The notes beneath the pieces were generated by a model. The model made no database searches. It was not told where the DNA came from and saw only the letters and a program-made list of their open reading frames with translations. A stretch of DNA of 37,121 nt, taken from contig PLMS01000078.1 in the NCBI GenBank assembly GCA_003142575.1, forward strand, positions 1 through 37,121, read 5' to 3'. Shown piece after piece: positions 24,646 to 33,065 of the stretch (positions are counted from its first letter, which is position 1; each line of letters begins with the position of its first letter). The translations under genes and the position numbers were made by a program. The DNA comes from Ignavibacteriota bacterium. Its GTDB lineage: Bacteria > Bacteroidota > Ignavibacteria > UBA10030.

Positions 24646-26943
24646 TTAATCGTATACTGCCGCAATTTTGGGTACACCATAAATTTCGTTGTTCACCAAC
24701 ATCACCATATCCTCCGAATCAAACGGCTTCTGAAGAAATGGCAATTCTTGTACGAGAGTACTCATGTCACTCGGCAGATTTTCCAATAAGCTCCCGCTCA
24801 TACCGATGATTTTAATGTTTGGATTTATTCTCCTGAGGGCGAAAATTGTTGTAAGTCCATTCATATTGGGCATCAACATATCAAGCAGCACAACATCGAT
24901 CTGATTTTTATTTTTTTCATAGATCGAAATCGCTTCATGCCCGTCATACGCAGTCATCACTTTGAATTTTCTGCTTTCGAGCGTAGCCCGTACAAGATCC
25001 TGCAGACTTTTTTCATCATCGACAACAAGAACGGTTTCTCCATGTCCCATCGGGAGGGTGCTGCCTTTCGCAACATGCTCCTTCACTTTTTCTTCTTTGG
25101 CTGGGAGAAATACTTTAAACTCTGTTCCTTTGCCGAGTTCGCTATGGACATCTATGAAACCACCATGGCTCTTTACAATGGTTAATACTGATGAGAGGCC
25201 TAGGCCGGTTCCTTTGCCCGGTTCCTTTGTAGTAAAAAATGGATCGAATATTTGATTCATAATCTCTGGAGAAATTCCAGTGCCTGCATCTTTTACACTG
25301 AGGACAACATAGGGTCCCGGTACCGCTCTAAAATGCAAACCTGCTTCCTGTTCATTGAGTACAACATTTTGCAAATCGATGGCAAGCGTTCCGCCATTTG
25401 GCATAGCATCTCGGGCATTGATTGAAAGATTCATTAATACCTGATATAACTGCGTTGCATCTCCCTCAACATTCCAGATTCCTTTTGGACAATGCCTTCT
25501 TACTTTTACCATAGGTGGGAATGTTTCTGAAACGAAATTGAGCAATTCCCACAAGAGATGCTTAAGTTGAAGAGTCACATGTTCGCCCTGCACTCCTCGC
25601 ACAAATGACATCAGTTGTCTTACAACGCCTTCTCCACGCTTGACCGAACTTTCCAATGTTCGTAAAATATCTTGGCTCGTTTCATCCTTGAGCTTCTCCT
25701 TCATAAAGGGAACAGCCAGAATAATGGGTGTAAGAATATTATTAAGGTCATGCAAAAGTCCGCTTGCCATAGTGCCCACACTTTCCAACCGTTGAGCACG
25801 AAGGAACTGCTGCTCTATACTTTTCTTATCGGTGATGTCTGTATTGATGGTCAGGATTGATTTCGGCCGTCCATACTCATCCCGCACAAGACTCCACCGG
25901 CTTTCCATAACAAGGATCTTTTGCATCTTTGTGATTTGCTTCAATTCACCAAACCAAGAACCCTTATCTTTCACAGCGAGCAATGCATGTTGTATACTGT
26001 CCGCTTCCGTGTGGAGTAGTTGGGAGGCATTTTTCGCTATGGCTTCATCCCGCTTCCACCCATAAATTCTCTCTGCACTATTGTTCCAATAGATTATGTG
26101 ATCATCCAGGTCTCGAACAACAATCGCATCCTGTGCGATATCCAGCAAATTTGCTTGTTCTCTAATTTTTTCTTCTGCTTGTTTACGCTCAGTGACATCT
26201 TGCATATAGATCGCAAGGCCATCTTCTGCAGGATATGCCCGTACTTGCAGCCATGAATCTAATGCAGAATAGTACTCTTCAAATTCAGCAAATTTATGTT
26301 CTGACATCGCACGATGCAACGCTTTATATGCCACAGAATCTTTCGGAGCAGGAAATTCGTTCCACCAATTCTTGCCCCAGAGATCTTCACGTCGTTTGTT
26401 CACTTTTACCAAGAAGACATCAGATCGCGGATTCAGATACTTTACATCCCATGATTTATTCACTGCGAAAAATGCATCAGTAATACTATCAAAAATTGTG
26501 ATTATTTGTTTCTGAGACCGTTCGAGCTCTTCTTCCAATCGCTCGTTTTCCCACTCTGCTCTCCGCTTTTCAAGAGCATTCTGGATAGCACCGGGTAACC
26601 GGCGAAGACTCGATTTCAGAATGTAGTCATCGGCGCCTTCTTTGAGACATTCCACTGCTATTTCTTCATTCTTCATTCCAGTAACGAGAATAAATGGAAT
26701 CTTTGTCCCCCTTTCACGAACAATCTTCAGCGCCTCTAGACCACTGAACTGAGGCAATGAATAATCTGCAAGCACTACGTCCGGAGAAGATGCATCAAGC
26801 TCCTTTAAGAATTTACTCTTGGAAGCAACTCGGCGTGTGGTATGTTCGATGTTTGCGTTCCGAAGTTCTCGATCGATCATTTCAGCATCGATGGGAATGT
26901 CTTCCAGAATCAGAATATTTAGAATTTCAGCTTGTTGTGTCAT
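24646..26943 (-). CDS. Hybrid histidine kinase: receiver-PAS-PAS-HisKA-HATPase-receiver
   Basis: A 765-residue soluble hybrid sensor kinase. Receiver 1 (10-125) has E14/D15 and phosphoacceptor D60 in VVLADYSLPQ; PAS 1 is at about 145-255 and PAS 2 at about 263-375 (DAIVVRDLDDHIIYWNNSA, read as VVRDLDDHIIYWNNSAE). The H-box is H398 in ASGLLHDLNNILTPI. The ATP domain has N505-N509 in LMNLSINARDAM, KDAGTGISPE and GKGTGLGLSSV. Receiver 2 (637-755) has D688 in VLLDMLMP. No membrane segment is present, so PAS domains probably sense cytoplasmic signals or cofactors. It follows the smaller kinase after 33 bases, in the chemotaxis transcript, and may exchange phosphate with the CheY-like proteins. Confidence 0.93.
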   Translation of the reverse strand: MTQQAEILNILILEDIPIDAEMIDRELRNANIEHTTRRVASKSKFLKELDASSPDVVLADYSLPQFSGLEALKIVRERGTKIPFILVTGMKNEEIAVECLKEGADDYILKSSLRRLPGAIQNALEKRRAEWENERLEEELERSQKQIITIFDSITDAFFAVNKSWDVKYLNPRSDVFLVKVNKRREDLWGKNWWNEFPAPKDSVAYKALHRAMSEHKFAEFEEYYSALDSWLQVRAYPAEDGLAIYMQDVTERKQAEEKIREQANLLDIAQDAIVVRDLDDHIIYWNNSAERIYGWKRDEAIAKNASQLLHTEADSIQHALLAVKDKGSWFGELKQITKMQKILVMESRWSLVRDEYGRPKSILTINTDITDKKSIEQQFLRAQRLESVGTMASGLLHDLNNILTPIILAVPFMKEKLKDETSQDILRTLESSVKRGEGVVRQLMSFVRGVQGEHVTLQLKHLLWELLNFVSETFPPMVKVRRHCPKGIWNVEGDATQLYQVLMNLSINARDAMPNGGTLAIDLQNVVLNEQEAGLHFRAVPGPYVVLSVKDAGTGISPEIMNQIFDPFFTTKEPGKGTGLGLSSVLTIVKSHGGFIDVHSELGKGTEFKVFLPAKEEKVKEHVAKGSTLPMGHGETVLVVDDEKSLQDLVRATLESRKFKVMTAYDGHEAISIYEKNKNQIDVVLLDMLMPNMNGLTTIFALRRINPNIKIIGMSGSLLENLPSDMSTLVQELPFLQKPFDSEDMVMLVNNEIYGVPKIAAVYD

Positions 26944-26976
26944 AGCGTTTGACCTATTTTTTCGCTTATTGTTTTC

Positions 26977-27753
26977 CTATGTCTTTGGAAGTGTAAAATA
27001 AAACCGGGCACCATTATCCACTTTTCCTTCAGCCCACACACGTCCGCCATGTCTTTGGATAATCCGCTTGACAATGGCCAGACCAACTCCTGTTCCTTCA
27101 AATTCTTCTATCTCGTGCAATCGGTGAAATACGCCAAAAAGACGATCGACATATTTCATATCAAACCCAACTCCATTATCATGTACGCAATACACTATTT
27201 CTCCATCATACAAATATGAATCGATTTCCACTTCTCTCTTCTCTCGATAATGTGTATACTTGATTGCATTTGAAAGAAGATTGTACCATACTTGATGAAT
27301 GAACGTTGCATCTCCATATGCCGGAAGTAATGGGTGAAGTGTTATCGCGTAAGAGGATGGTGCAGTTTCACATTCCAGTAATTCGTCGATCACCTTTTGT
27401 GCTATCACTGTCATATCAACAAAAGAATGTTGGGGATCAGACTTAACCAATTTTGAAAATGCGAGCAACCCGTCAAGCAGTTTCTCCATTTGTTCGGAAC
27501 TTTCTGTAATCTGCTGTAACAGGGTAGACTCTTTCGTATCGAAATTCGCCGCATGTCGTTGACTGAGCCACTCACAATTGTTTCGGATTGCACGCAACGG
27601 TGCGCGCAAATCGTGAGATATAGAATACGACAGTGCTTCTAATTCATTAGAGACAGCCTCAACAGTCATGTCCGTAGTATTTTGATGAGATGCAAGTTGG
27701 TTTCGCATACTTTGGATGTCTTCTTTCCGACTTTCAGTAATTGTACATTCCAT
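26977..27753 (-). CDS. Soluble histidine kinase without sensor domain, coupled to cheB
   Basis: A 258-residue minimal histidine kinase. The dimerisation/phosphoacceptor helix has H47 in LSYSISHDLRAPLRAIR; the ATP domain has WYNLLSNAIKYTHY (N-box), VHDNGVGFDM (G1) and GTGVGLAIVKRIIQRHGG (G2). No PAS, membrane or receiver domain is present; only about 40 residues precede the H-box. I place the start at 27753, where ATG overlaps the cheB stop (TAATG) and has AGAGGAAG upstream, rather than 45 bases further inside cheB. This tight coupling suggests it works with the chemotaxis proteins, perhaps as a second phosphodonor for CheY or CheB (inference). Confidence 0.9.
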   Translation of the reverse strand: MECTITESRKEDIQSMRNQLASHQNTTDMTVEAVSNELEALSYSISHDLRAPLRAIRNNCEWLSQRHAANFDTKESTLLQQITESSEQMEKLLDGLLAFSKLVKSDPQHSFVDMTVIAQKVIDELLECETAPSSYAITLHPLLPAYGDATFIHQVWYNLLSNAIKYTHYREKREVEIDSYLYDGEIVYCVHDNGVGFDMKYVDRLFGVFHRLHEIEEFEGTGVGLAIVKRIIQRHGGRVWAEGKVDNGARFYFTLPKT

Positions 27754-28910
27754 TATAGAACTTCCTCTCTTCCAATAGGAATGCGTGCTTTTGACCATGC
27801 TTGTGACAATCGTTCGAGTGCTACTGCTATATTATCGAGCGATAGCATAGAATCCACAAGACCTTCTTCATGTGCTGCCCGAGGCATACCATACACTACA
27901 CAGCTCTCTTCATCTTGACCGATTACATATCCGCCTTTCGATCTGATGTGCTGCAGTCCTTCGATCCCATCTTTTCCCATGCCGGTCATAATAATACCAA
28001 GCAACGGACCTTGAAATGCCGCAGCAGCAGATGTCATCATGATATTTACTGAAGGCCGATATACGATGTCCGCTGGTCCGTCTGAGATTTCTATTGTTAC
28101 ACGAGAACCGTTATTACAAAACGCCATTTGTTTTCCACCGGGAGCAATCAGAACTTTTCCGGGCTCAAATGCTTCCCCATGCTCCGCTTCTTTTACATGA
28201 ACCTTACTGATACTATTCAACCTTTCTGCCAATGTTCTGGTAAAATGAGGTGGCATATGCTGAACAATACCGACACCTAAGGGAAAATGTTCGGGAAGTT
28301 GTGGAATAATATTAAGCAGCGCTTGCGGTCCACCGGTCGACACACCAAGTACTACAGCATTAAATTTCAATACCACACTTTCGAAACTAATATTCTTTGG
28401 TTTGGGTTTGTTTTGAACTGTTTTACTGTGTGAAGACTGTACCAGTCTCCTCATACGAAATCGTGTTTGCACTAAACGGCTCCGTGCAATTTGTTTTACT
28501 TTCTCGACGAGTTCGTCTTTGATATTTCTGATATTGATCGAGATATATGACAAATCTTTGGGAATAAAATCAACAGCTCCTAAGTCAAGTGCCTGCATGG
28601 TCGCTTGTGCACTCTCTGTCGTCAATGAACTCACCATAAGCACCGGCACCGGCATTTGGTCCATAATAATTTTGAGTGCAGTGAGTCCATCCATCCCGGG
28701 CATATCAATATCCAGTGTAACAATGTCCGGTTTCAAGGTGCTGATCTTTTCTATTCCTTCGTTCCCATCGCGGGCAGTCCCAATAACACGAATTTCAGGA
28801 TCTGATTCGAGCATGAGCGTCAGCGATTTCCGCATGAATGCGGAATCATCAATCACAATAACTTTCACCATATTTTCTTCTGACGGCATCAGAATACCTC
28901 CCTTACTCAT
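27753..28910 (-). CDS. cheB: CheB, receptor methylesterase/deamidase response regulator
   Basis: CheB removes methyl groups from chemoreceptor glutamates, giving adaptation. Residues about 15-130 form the receiver with DD21-22 and phosphoacceptor D67 in TLDIDMPGMDG. A linker rich in R and K follows (about 140-175). The esterase domain (about 183-375) has the catalytic triad S191 (GVSTGGP), H218 (VQHMPPHFT) and D314 (MTGMGKDGIEG). The length of 385 is slightly above usual because of an 11-residue N-terminal extension. Its ATG overlaps the cheA stop (ATGA) and its stop overlaps the next kinase start, so all three are co-translated. Confidence 0.97.
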   Translation of the reverse strand: MSKGGILMPSEENMVKVIVIDDSAFMRKSLTLMLESDPEIRVIGTARDGNEGIEKISTLKPDIVTLDIDMPGMDGLTALKIIMDQMPVPVLMVSSLTTESAQATMQALDLGAVDFIPKDLSYISINIRNIKDELVEKVKQIARSRLVQTRFRMRRLVQSSHSKTVQNKPKPKNISFESVVLKFNAVVLGVSTGGPQALLNIIPQLPEHFPLGVGIVQHMPPHFTRTLAERLNSISKVHVKEAEHGEAFEPGKVLIAPGGKQMAFCNNGSRVTIEISDGPADIVYRPSVNIMMTSAAAAFQGPLLGIIMTGMGKDGIEGLQHIRSKGGYVIGQDEESCVVYGMPRAAHEEGLVDSMLSLDNIAVALERLSQAWSKARIPIGREEVL

Positions 28911-30616
28911 GCTACCTTCCCAAAATGATGGGCAACCAATTCGATAAATCGACCTACATCGATAACTAAAATAACACTCCCGTCTCCAAGAATCGTAGAA
29001 CCCGCAATACCAGGAACATCACCGAGGTAATTGCCCAATGTCTTAATGACCACCTCTTTTTGTCCCTGGAGAGAATCGACGAGAAGTCCAATTCTTTTTT
29101 CTGCCCAACCGACTATCACAACATATGAAACAGCTGACTGTTGAACAGTTAGATTTTTTCCAATGATGTCGGACATTCTTGCGAGCGGCAGAATTGTATC
29201 ACGCACTCGTATAACTTCACGTCCTTGAATGCTGTAGATTTCTTCGGGAGTAATCCGAACGATTTCGAGTACTGCACTTAACGGAACAGCAAATATCTCG
29301 TCAACCACTTTCAAGAGGAGACCTTGGATGATCGCAAGTGTCAAAGGTACCTTCAAAGTGATGATTGTTCCTATTCCTAAATTGGAATCGATTTCGACGA
29401 TACCTTTTAATTTTGCGATGTTAGTTTTGACAACATCCATTCCAACCCCTCTCCCCGACACATTTGTAATTTCTTGCTTCATACTAAATCCTGGAATGAA
29501 AATTAAATTGAGAGCATCGGATTTTGACATTTCTGCAGCTTCAATTTCCGAAATTAACCCCTTTTCGATCGCTTTCCTTTTTGTTTTCTCAATGTCAATA
29601 CCTCGACCATCGTCTTCCATGGTGATCAGAATGTAATTTCCATCACGCTCTGCGTTGACGACAACTATTCCTTGCGCCGGCTTCCCTTTGCTCTTTCTTT
29701 CTTCAGGAGATTCGATACCATGATCGACAGCATTACGAATCATGTGAATGAGTGGATCTTTTAATTCCTCTATAATGGATTTATCCAGTTCAGTTTCTTT
29801 TCCATAGATTTGGAGGTCTACTTCTTTTCCTATCGTGCGCATAACCTCTCGGGCAACAAGCGGAAGTCCGCTAAACACTTTTTCTATAGGAACCATCCGT
29901 GTTTTCATGACCGCCATTTGAAGTTCTGTTGTCACAAAATCAATCTGACTACTGACGTCAGCAATCTGCTTCGACATATCTAAACGTTCATATTTTTCCG
30001 TCAAGGAATGTGCAGCCTGTGAAAGGCGATTGCGAGCAAGGACAAGCTCTCCGACAAGATTCATCAAATCGTCAAGTCTGCCAACATCAACACGGATGGT
30101 TGTATCAACTGCATGTTGAGGCTGAGCCTCAGCCAGTTCAGCGCCATGCACAATTGATTCTATGATTGATGGTGCTGCAGCTTGAACTTGAACCGGCGCA
30201 GACTGCTGTTGCATCCCTCTCCGTAATTTTTCTAGAATACCTTCCATTTCTATAGGATGCAGATTTCGACTTTCAATCCGCTGTAAGAGCACACCCGCGG
30301 TCTTATGAACGTCTATAAGCACATCAATTATTTCACTCGTGGCAGCACAGTCGCCTTTCCGAAGCTTATTCAACAGATCTTCACTGGTATGTGCCAATTC
30401 AGCAATTTGGCTGAATCCAAGAAACGACGATGTCCCTTTCAGTGTGTGCATTGCTCTAAAAATATTGTTCAGCACATTCACGTCCGATGGAGCTTTTTCC
30501 AGCGCAAGCAGATCCTGACTCAAGTGATCGAGAATTTCTCTTGCTTCAACAAGATAGCTTTCGAATATTTCCCGCATCTCTTCATCAAAACCAGGTGCAG
30601 TCTGTTCATTGTCCAT
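28907..30616 (-). CDS. cheA: CheA chemotaxis histidine kinase lacking a P2 domain
   Basis: The central chemotaxis kinase, 569 residues, shorter than typical CheA. P1 (about 10-120) has phosphoacceptor H57 in FRAMHTLKGTSSFLGF. Instead of a P2 CheY/CheB docking domain there is only a Q/A-rich linker (about 135-172). P3 dimerisation (173-240) includes LDDLMNLVGELVLARNRL, read as DLMNLVGELVLARN. P4 carries N295 and H299 in MIRNAVDHGIE, DDGRGID (335-341) and GRGVGMD (388-394). P5 (about 430-569) is the CheW-like regulatory domain. It should autophosphorylate under receptor control and pass phosphate to the two CheY and CheB. It lies 44 bases downstream of a CheZ-like gene. Confidence 0.96.
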   Translation of the reverse strand: MDNEQTAPGFDEEMREIFESYLVEAREILDHLSQDLLALEKAPSDVNVLNNIFRAMHTLKGTSSFLGFSQIAELAHTSEDLLNKLRKGDCAATSEIIDVLIDVHKTAGVLLQRIESRNLHPIEMEGILEKLRRGMQQQSAPVQVQAAAPSIIESIVHGAELAEAQPQHAVDTTIRVDVGRLDDLMNLVGELVLARNRLSQAAHSLTEKYERLDMSKQIADVSSQIDFVTTELQMAVMKTRMVPIEKVFSGLPLVAREVMRTIGKEVDLQIYGKETELDKSIIEELKDPLIHMIRNAVDHGIESPEERKSKGKPAQGIVVVNAERDGNYILITMEDDGRGIDIEKTKRKAIEKGLISEIEAAEMSKSDALNLIFIPGFSMKQEITNVSGRGVGMDVVKTNIAKLKGIVEIDSNLGIGTIITLKVPLTLAIIQGLLLKVVDEIFAVPLSAVLEIVRITPEEIYSIQGREVIRVRDTILPLARMSDIIGKNLTVQQSAVSYVVIVGWAEKRIGLLVDSLQGQKEVVIKTLGNYLGDVPGIAGSTILGDGSVILVIDVGRFIELVAHHFGKVA

Positions 30617-30660
30617 AGATCATCATTCCATTATTATAGCATACCGCCAATATACTTCCT

Positions 30661-31272
30661 TCAACTACTTTTTTCATTTTCTTTCCACGCTGTTACGACT
30701 TCGTCGATCTTTGTTTGATGTTCGGGCGTTTTCATGTACGAAGCATTCACATCGAATGATTTGGGACCGGCTTTCTCTTCCTCAACATGACGTCTCGCCT
30801 CGTCGGTCTTCAACTTCGCAGTTTCAAAAAAGTTCAACTCGTTCAGCAATTCTCTGCGAACAGACTCTATCAGATGGTTTGCTGCACCAATTTTTTGTGC
30901 TGTAATATCCTGCACCTGTAAAGCTACCGTGATGTTGCTGGTATTCTCCTTCAACTCTGATAGGGTTTGTCTGATACCTGTAAGCATTAATAGTTGACGT
31001 TCGGGAATTCCTTTTCCATCGAATTCTTTTAAGCCATTCTCAACCATATGAATCTTGGTTCCCATCTGATCGAGAACGTCGAGAATTTCCACCGTAGCAA
31101 GTTCCGTCGCTTCTGTTACAGTGTTCAATTGAACCGATGCATTAGGAATCTTGCTCGAGCTGTCTTCAATTGCATTCTTGATGCGGTCGAGCAACGTAAT
31201 AACCTTCTGGAGAGCAGTAATTACACTTTCTGTTGTCCCTGCATCCTCATTCACTTTATTTTCATCTAGCAT
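30661..31272 (-). CDS. CheZ-family CheY-P phosphatase, copy 1
   Basis: A 203-residue helical protein of the CheZ family, expected to dephosphorylate CheY-P. The long helical hairpin has IPNASVQLNTVTEATELAT (about 42-60, seen as QLNTVTEATELAT). The catalytic stretch LQVQDITAQKI carries D122 and Q126, in the same D-x3-Q spacing as the catalytic D143 and Q147 of E. coli CheZ. The C-terminal tail ends in KIDEVVTAWKENEKSS, an amphipathic segment recalling the CheY-binding tail helix of CheZ. It sits directly upstream of cheA; AAGG precedes the ATG. A tandem paralogue follows in the upstream position, so the pair is unusual. Confidence 0.83.
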   Translation of the reverse strand: MLDENKVNEDAGTTESVITALQKVITLLDRIKNAIEDSSSKIPNASVQLNTVTEATELATVEILDVLDQMGTKIHMVENGLKEFDGKGIPERQLLMLTGIRQTLSELKENTSNITVALQVQDITAQKIGAANHLIESVRRELLNELNFFETAKLKTDEARRHVEEEKAGPKSFDVNASYMKTPEHQTKIDEVVTAWKENEKSS

Positions 31273-31345
31273 ACTTTCACCTTTTGTTTTATACTACACC
31301 TTAATAATTTGTTTTTTTAACCGTTCAGATTCTCACATTCCACGT

Positions 31346-32083
31346 TTATAATTGTCCTGCACGTGCCTTACTTAACAAGGACTCAACCATCTTCTTCCGC
31401 TCTATCTCACCTACGACTTCCGGATCATTCGGAAGTGGGAGATTGATGGAGAGTGGCTGAACTGCTGGAACGCTGAAGAATCCGGTGGTAAGCTTTCGCA
31501 GCTCTTCAGCAATTGCCTGGATCGTACCCATGACAGTACCAATGTGCTGCTGAGTGATATCCTGCACTTGAAGTGCCATCATAATTTCTGTGCAATCATC
31601 CTGAAGGTCCTTCAGCAATCGTTCGAGGTTGCTTGTCGGACCGCTCATTTTCATACTGCGAAGGTGCGCTGCCCACGCTTCAGCAAGTTCTACAATGTCC
31701 GCATCCCAACCCGATTTCTCGACCAATGTCTTCACGATTCCTGCCATTTTATTTGTCGCAACACCAAGATCGGATGCTATCATGCCCGAAGACACAGAAG
31801 TGATCACTTGGTCAAGTGTTGTCACCATTTTATCCAACGTATTTAATATTTGGGTAGACGCTTGTTCCGTCGCTTCCGTCACACGTCCGAGTTGACCGGC
31901 AGCTTTGGGGATATTCGTCATCGCCACTTCCAACACTGCTTTGAGATCTTCAATAGCTGGACTAATTTCATTCAGAAAACCAGCGATTTCATCGAGAACC
32001 GGAATAGTGCGCTGACCGTATTCACAGAATACTTTCATTTCAGCGGCTTTTTGTAGAACTTTTTCAACTTCCTGTTGGTTCAT
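31346..32083 (-). CDS. CheZ-family protein, copy 2
   Basis: A 245-residue paralogue of the adjacent CheZ-like protein. It shares IPKAAGQLGRVTEATEQAS (about 58-76, seen as GRVTEATEQASTQIL) and the catalytic stretch LQVQDITQQHIG with D175 and Q179, so phosphatase chemistry appears intact. It is longer than copy 1, with about 50 extra residues between the two helices (about 95-150, including SGWDADIVELAEAWAAHLRS, read as DADIVELAEAW), and its C-terminus (KKMVESLLSKARAGQL) differs. It lies between cheY copy 1 and CheZ copy 1 and has GAGAGGA before its ATG. The differing tails suggest each copy may prefer a different CheY; this is inference. Confidence 0.78.
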   Translation of the reverse strand: MNQQEVEKVLQKAAEMKVFCEYGQRTIPVLDEIAGFLNEISPAIEDLKAVLEVAMTNIPKAAGQLGRVTEATEQASTQILNTLDKMVTTLDQVITSVSSGMIASDLGVATNKMAGIVKTLVEKSGWDADIVELAEAWAAHLRSMKMSGPTSNLERLLKDLQDDCTEIMMALQVQDITQQHIGTVMGTIQAIAEELRKLTTGFFSVPAVQPLSINLPLPNDPEVVGEIERKKMVESLLSKARAGQL

Positions 32084-32135
32084 AACTCTATCCTCTCAGG
32101 ATCATAGTATTGTAAGAACGATTTTTCATTCCGTT

Positions 32136-32528
32136 CTATTCCGTACTAACTTGAACGGTCTTGAGAATACCTTCGATCTTTTCTTTCAATTCCTGCGGCG
32201 TGAATGGTTTCATAATGTAACTATTAACTTTTGCCTGAAGTGCCTCTACGACATCATGCTCGGTTCCGCGGGTGGTGATCATGAGAATCGGCATGGATGA
32301 ATACAATGGATTCGATCGAACAATTTTGATAAAATCCAATCCGTTCATTTCGGGCATGTTCCAGTCGGTAATAATAAAATCCACTTTGCCGTTTGGAAGC
32401 TTTTCAAGTGCCTCTTTTCCATTTGAGGCTTCAATCGTATCTGTAAAACCCACAGTCTTTAACGCATTCGTGATAATGCGTCGTATGGTGATCGAATCAT
32501 CCACAATGAGAATCTTTATTGATGCCAT
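32136..32528 (-). CDS. cheY: CheY-like single-domain response regulator, copy 1
   Basis: A 130-residue stand-alone receiver. It has acidic D10/D11, phosphoacceptor D55 in IITDWNMPEMNG, T85/T86 in MITTRGTE and K107 in YIMKPFT, all canonical. The DWNMPEMNGLDF run and KPFT match motility CheY proteins closely. It should bind the output motor or machine when phosphorylated by CheA. It is immediately upstream of CheZ-like copy 2, with AGAGGA before its ATG. Confidence 0.93.
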   Translation of the reverse strand: MASIKILIVDDSITIRRIITNALKTVGFTDTIEASNGKEALEKLPNGKVDFIITDWNMPEMNGLDFIKIVRSNPLYSSMPILMITTRGTEHDVVEALQAKVNSYIMKPFTPQELKEKIEGILKTVQVSTE

Positions 32529-32672
32529 GGTACTATCCTCTTATAGTTTTATTGTTAATTTTTATTTTTCTTGTCTTCATGTCATTTATCTTTTTTCTGT
32601 ATCAAAGTGCAATTTTGCATGCACAATAAGTATCGGCAAAGGAACGATTTGCTAATAGGATATTTCCTATGC

Positions 32673-33059
32673 TCACCCTGTATGTGGAATTGTTTTATGG
32701 ACAAATCGAAAGACTTCTCGTTGTATGGCTTCCGTGCTGAGCGGTTTTTCTAAAAATGCTAGCGCTCCACTTTCCAATGCAAGGTCTTTATCCTTCAAAT
32801 CGGTCATCGAAGAGAGAACGATAATCGGGATATCCTGATACTCGGGCGTTTCTCGAAGTGTACGGATGAATTCATATCCGTCCATATCTGGCATATTGAG
32901 ATCGGTGATGATGAGATCGAATTTTTCTGACGGCATTCGCTCCAGCGCTTCTATCCCGTCTCCCGCCGTAACCACCCGAAATCCTTTCATATTCAACGAT
33001 GCGGCAACAAACTTCCTCACTGTCGCTGAATCGTCTACAACGAGAACTACTTTTTCCAT
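32673..33059 (-). CDS. CheY-like single-domain response regulator, copy 2
   Basis: A 128-residue receiver with D9/D10, phosphoacceptor D53 in LIITDLNMPDMDGYEF, S83/S84 in VLSSMTD instead of the usual T, and K105 in FLEKPLS. It is less like motor CheY than copy 1 and could serve as a phosphate sink or act on another target. AAGGAG precedes the ATG. It lies 7 bases after the cheR stop and 144 bases before cheY copy 1, so all are one transcript. Confidence 0.92.
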   Translation of the reverse strand: MEKVVLVVDDSATVRKFVAASLNMKGFRVVTAGDGIEALERMPSEKFDLIITDLNMPDMDGYEFIRTLRETPEYQDIPIIVLSSMTDLKDKDLALESGALAFLEKPLSTEAIQREVFRFVHKTIPHTG

Positions 33060-33065
33060 ACTCTA

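Noticed and set aside
27754-27798. Upstream ATG start for the kinase after cheB
   Set aside because: It lies inside cheB with no ribosome binding site, whereas the ATG at 27753 overlaps the cheB stop and has AGAGGAAG in place.
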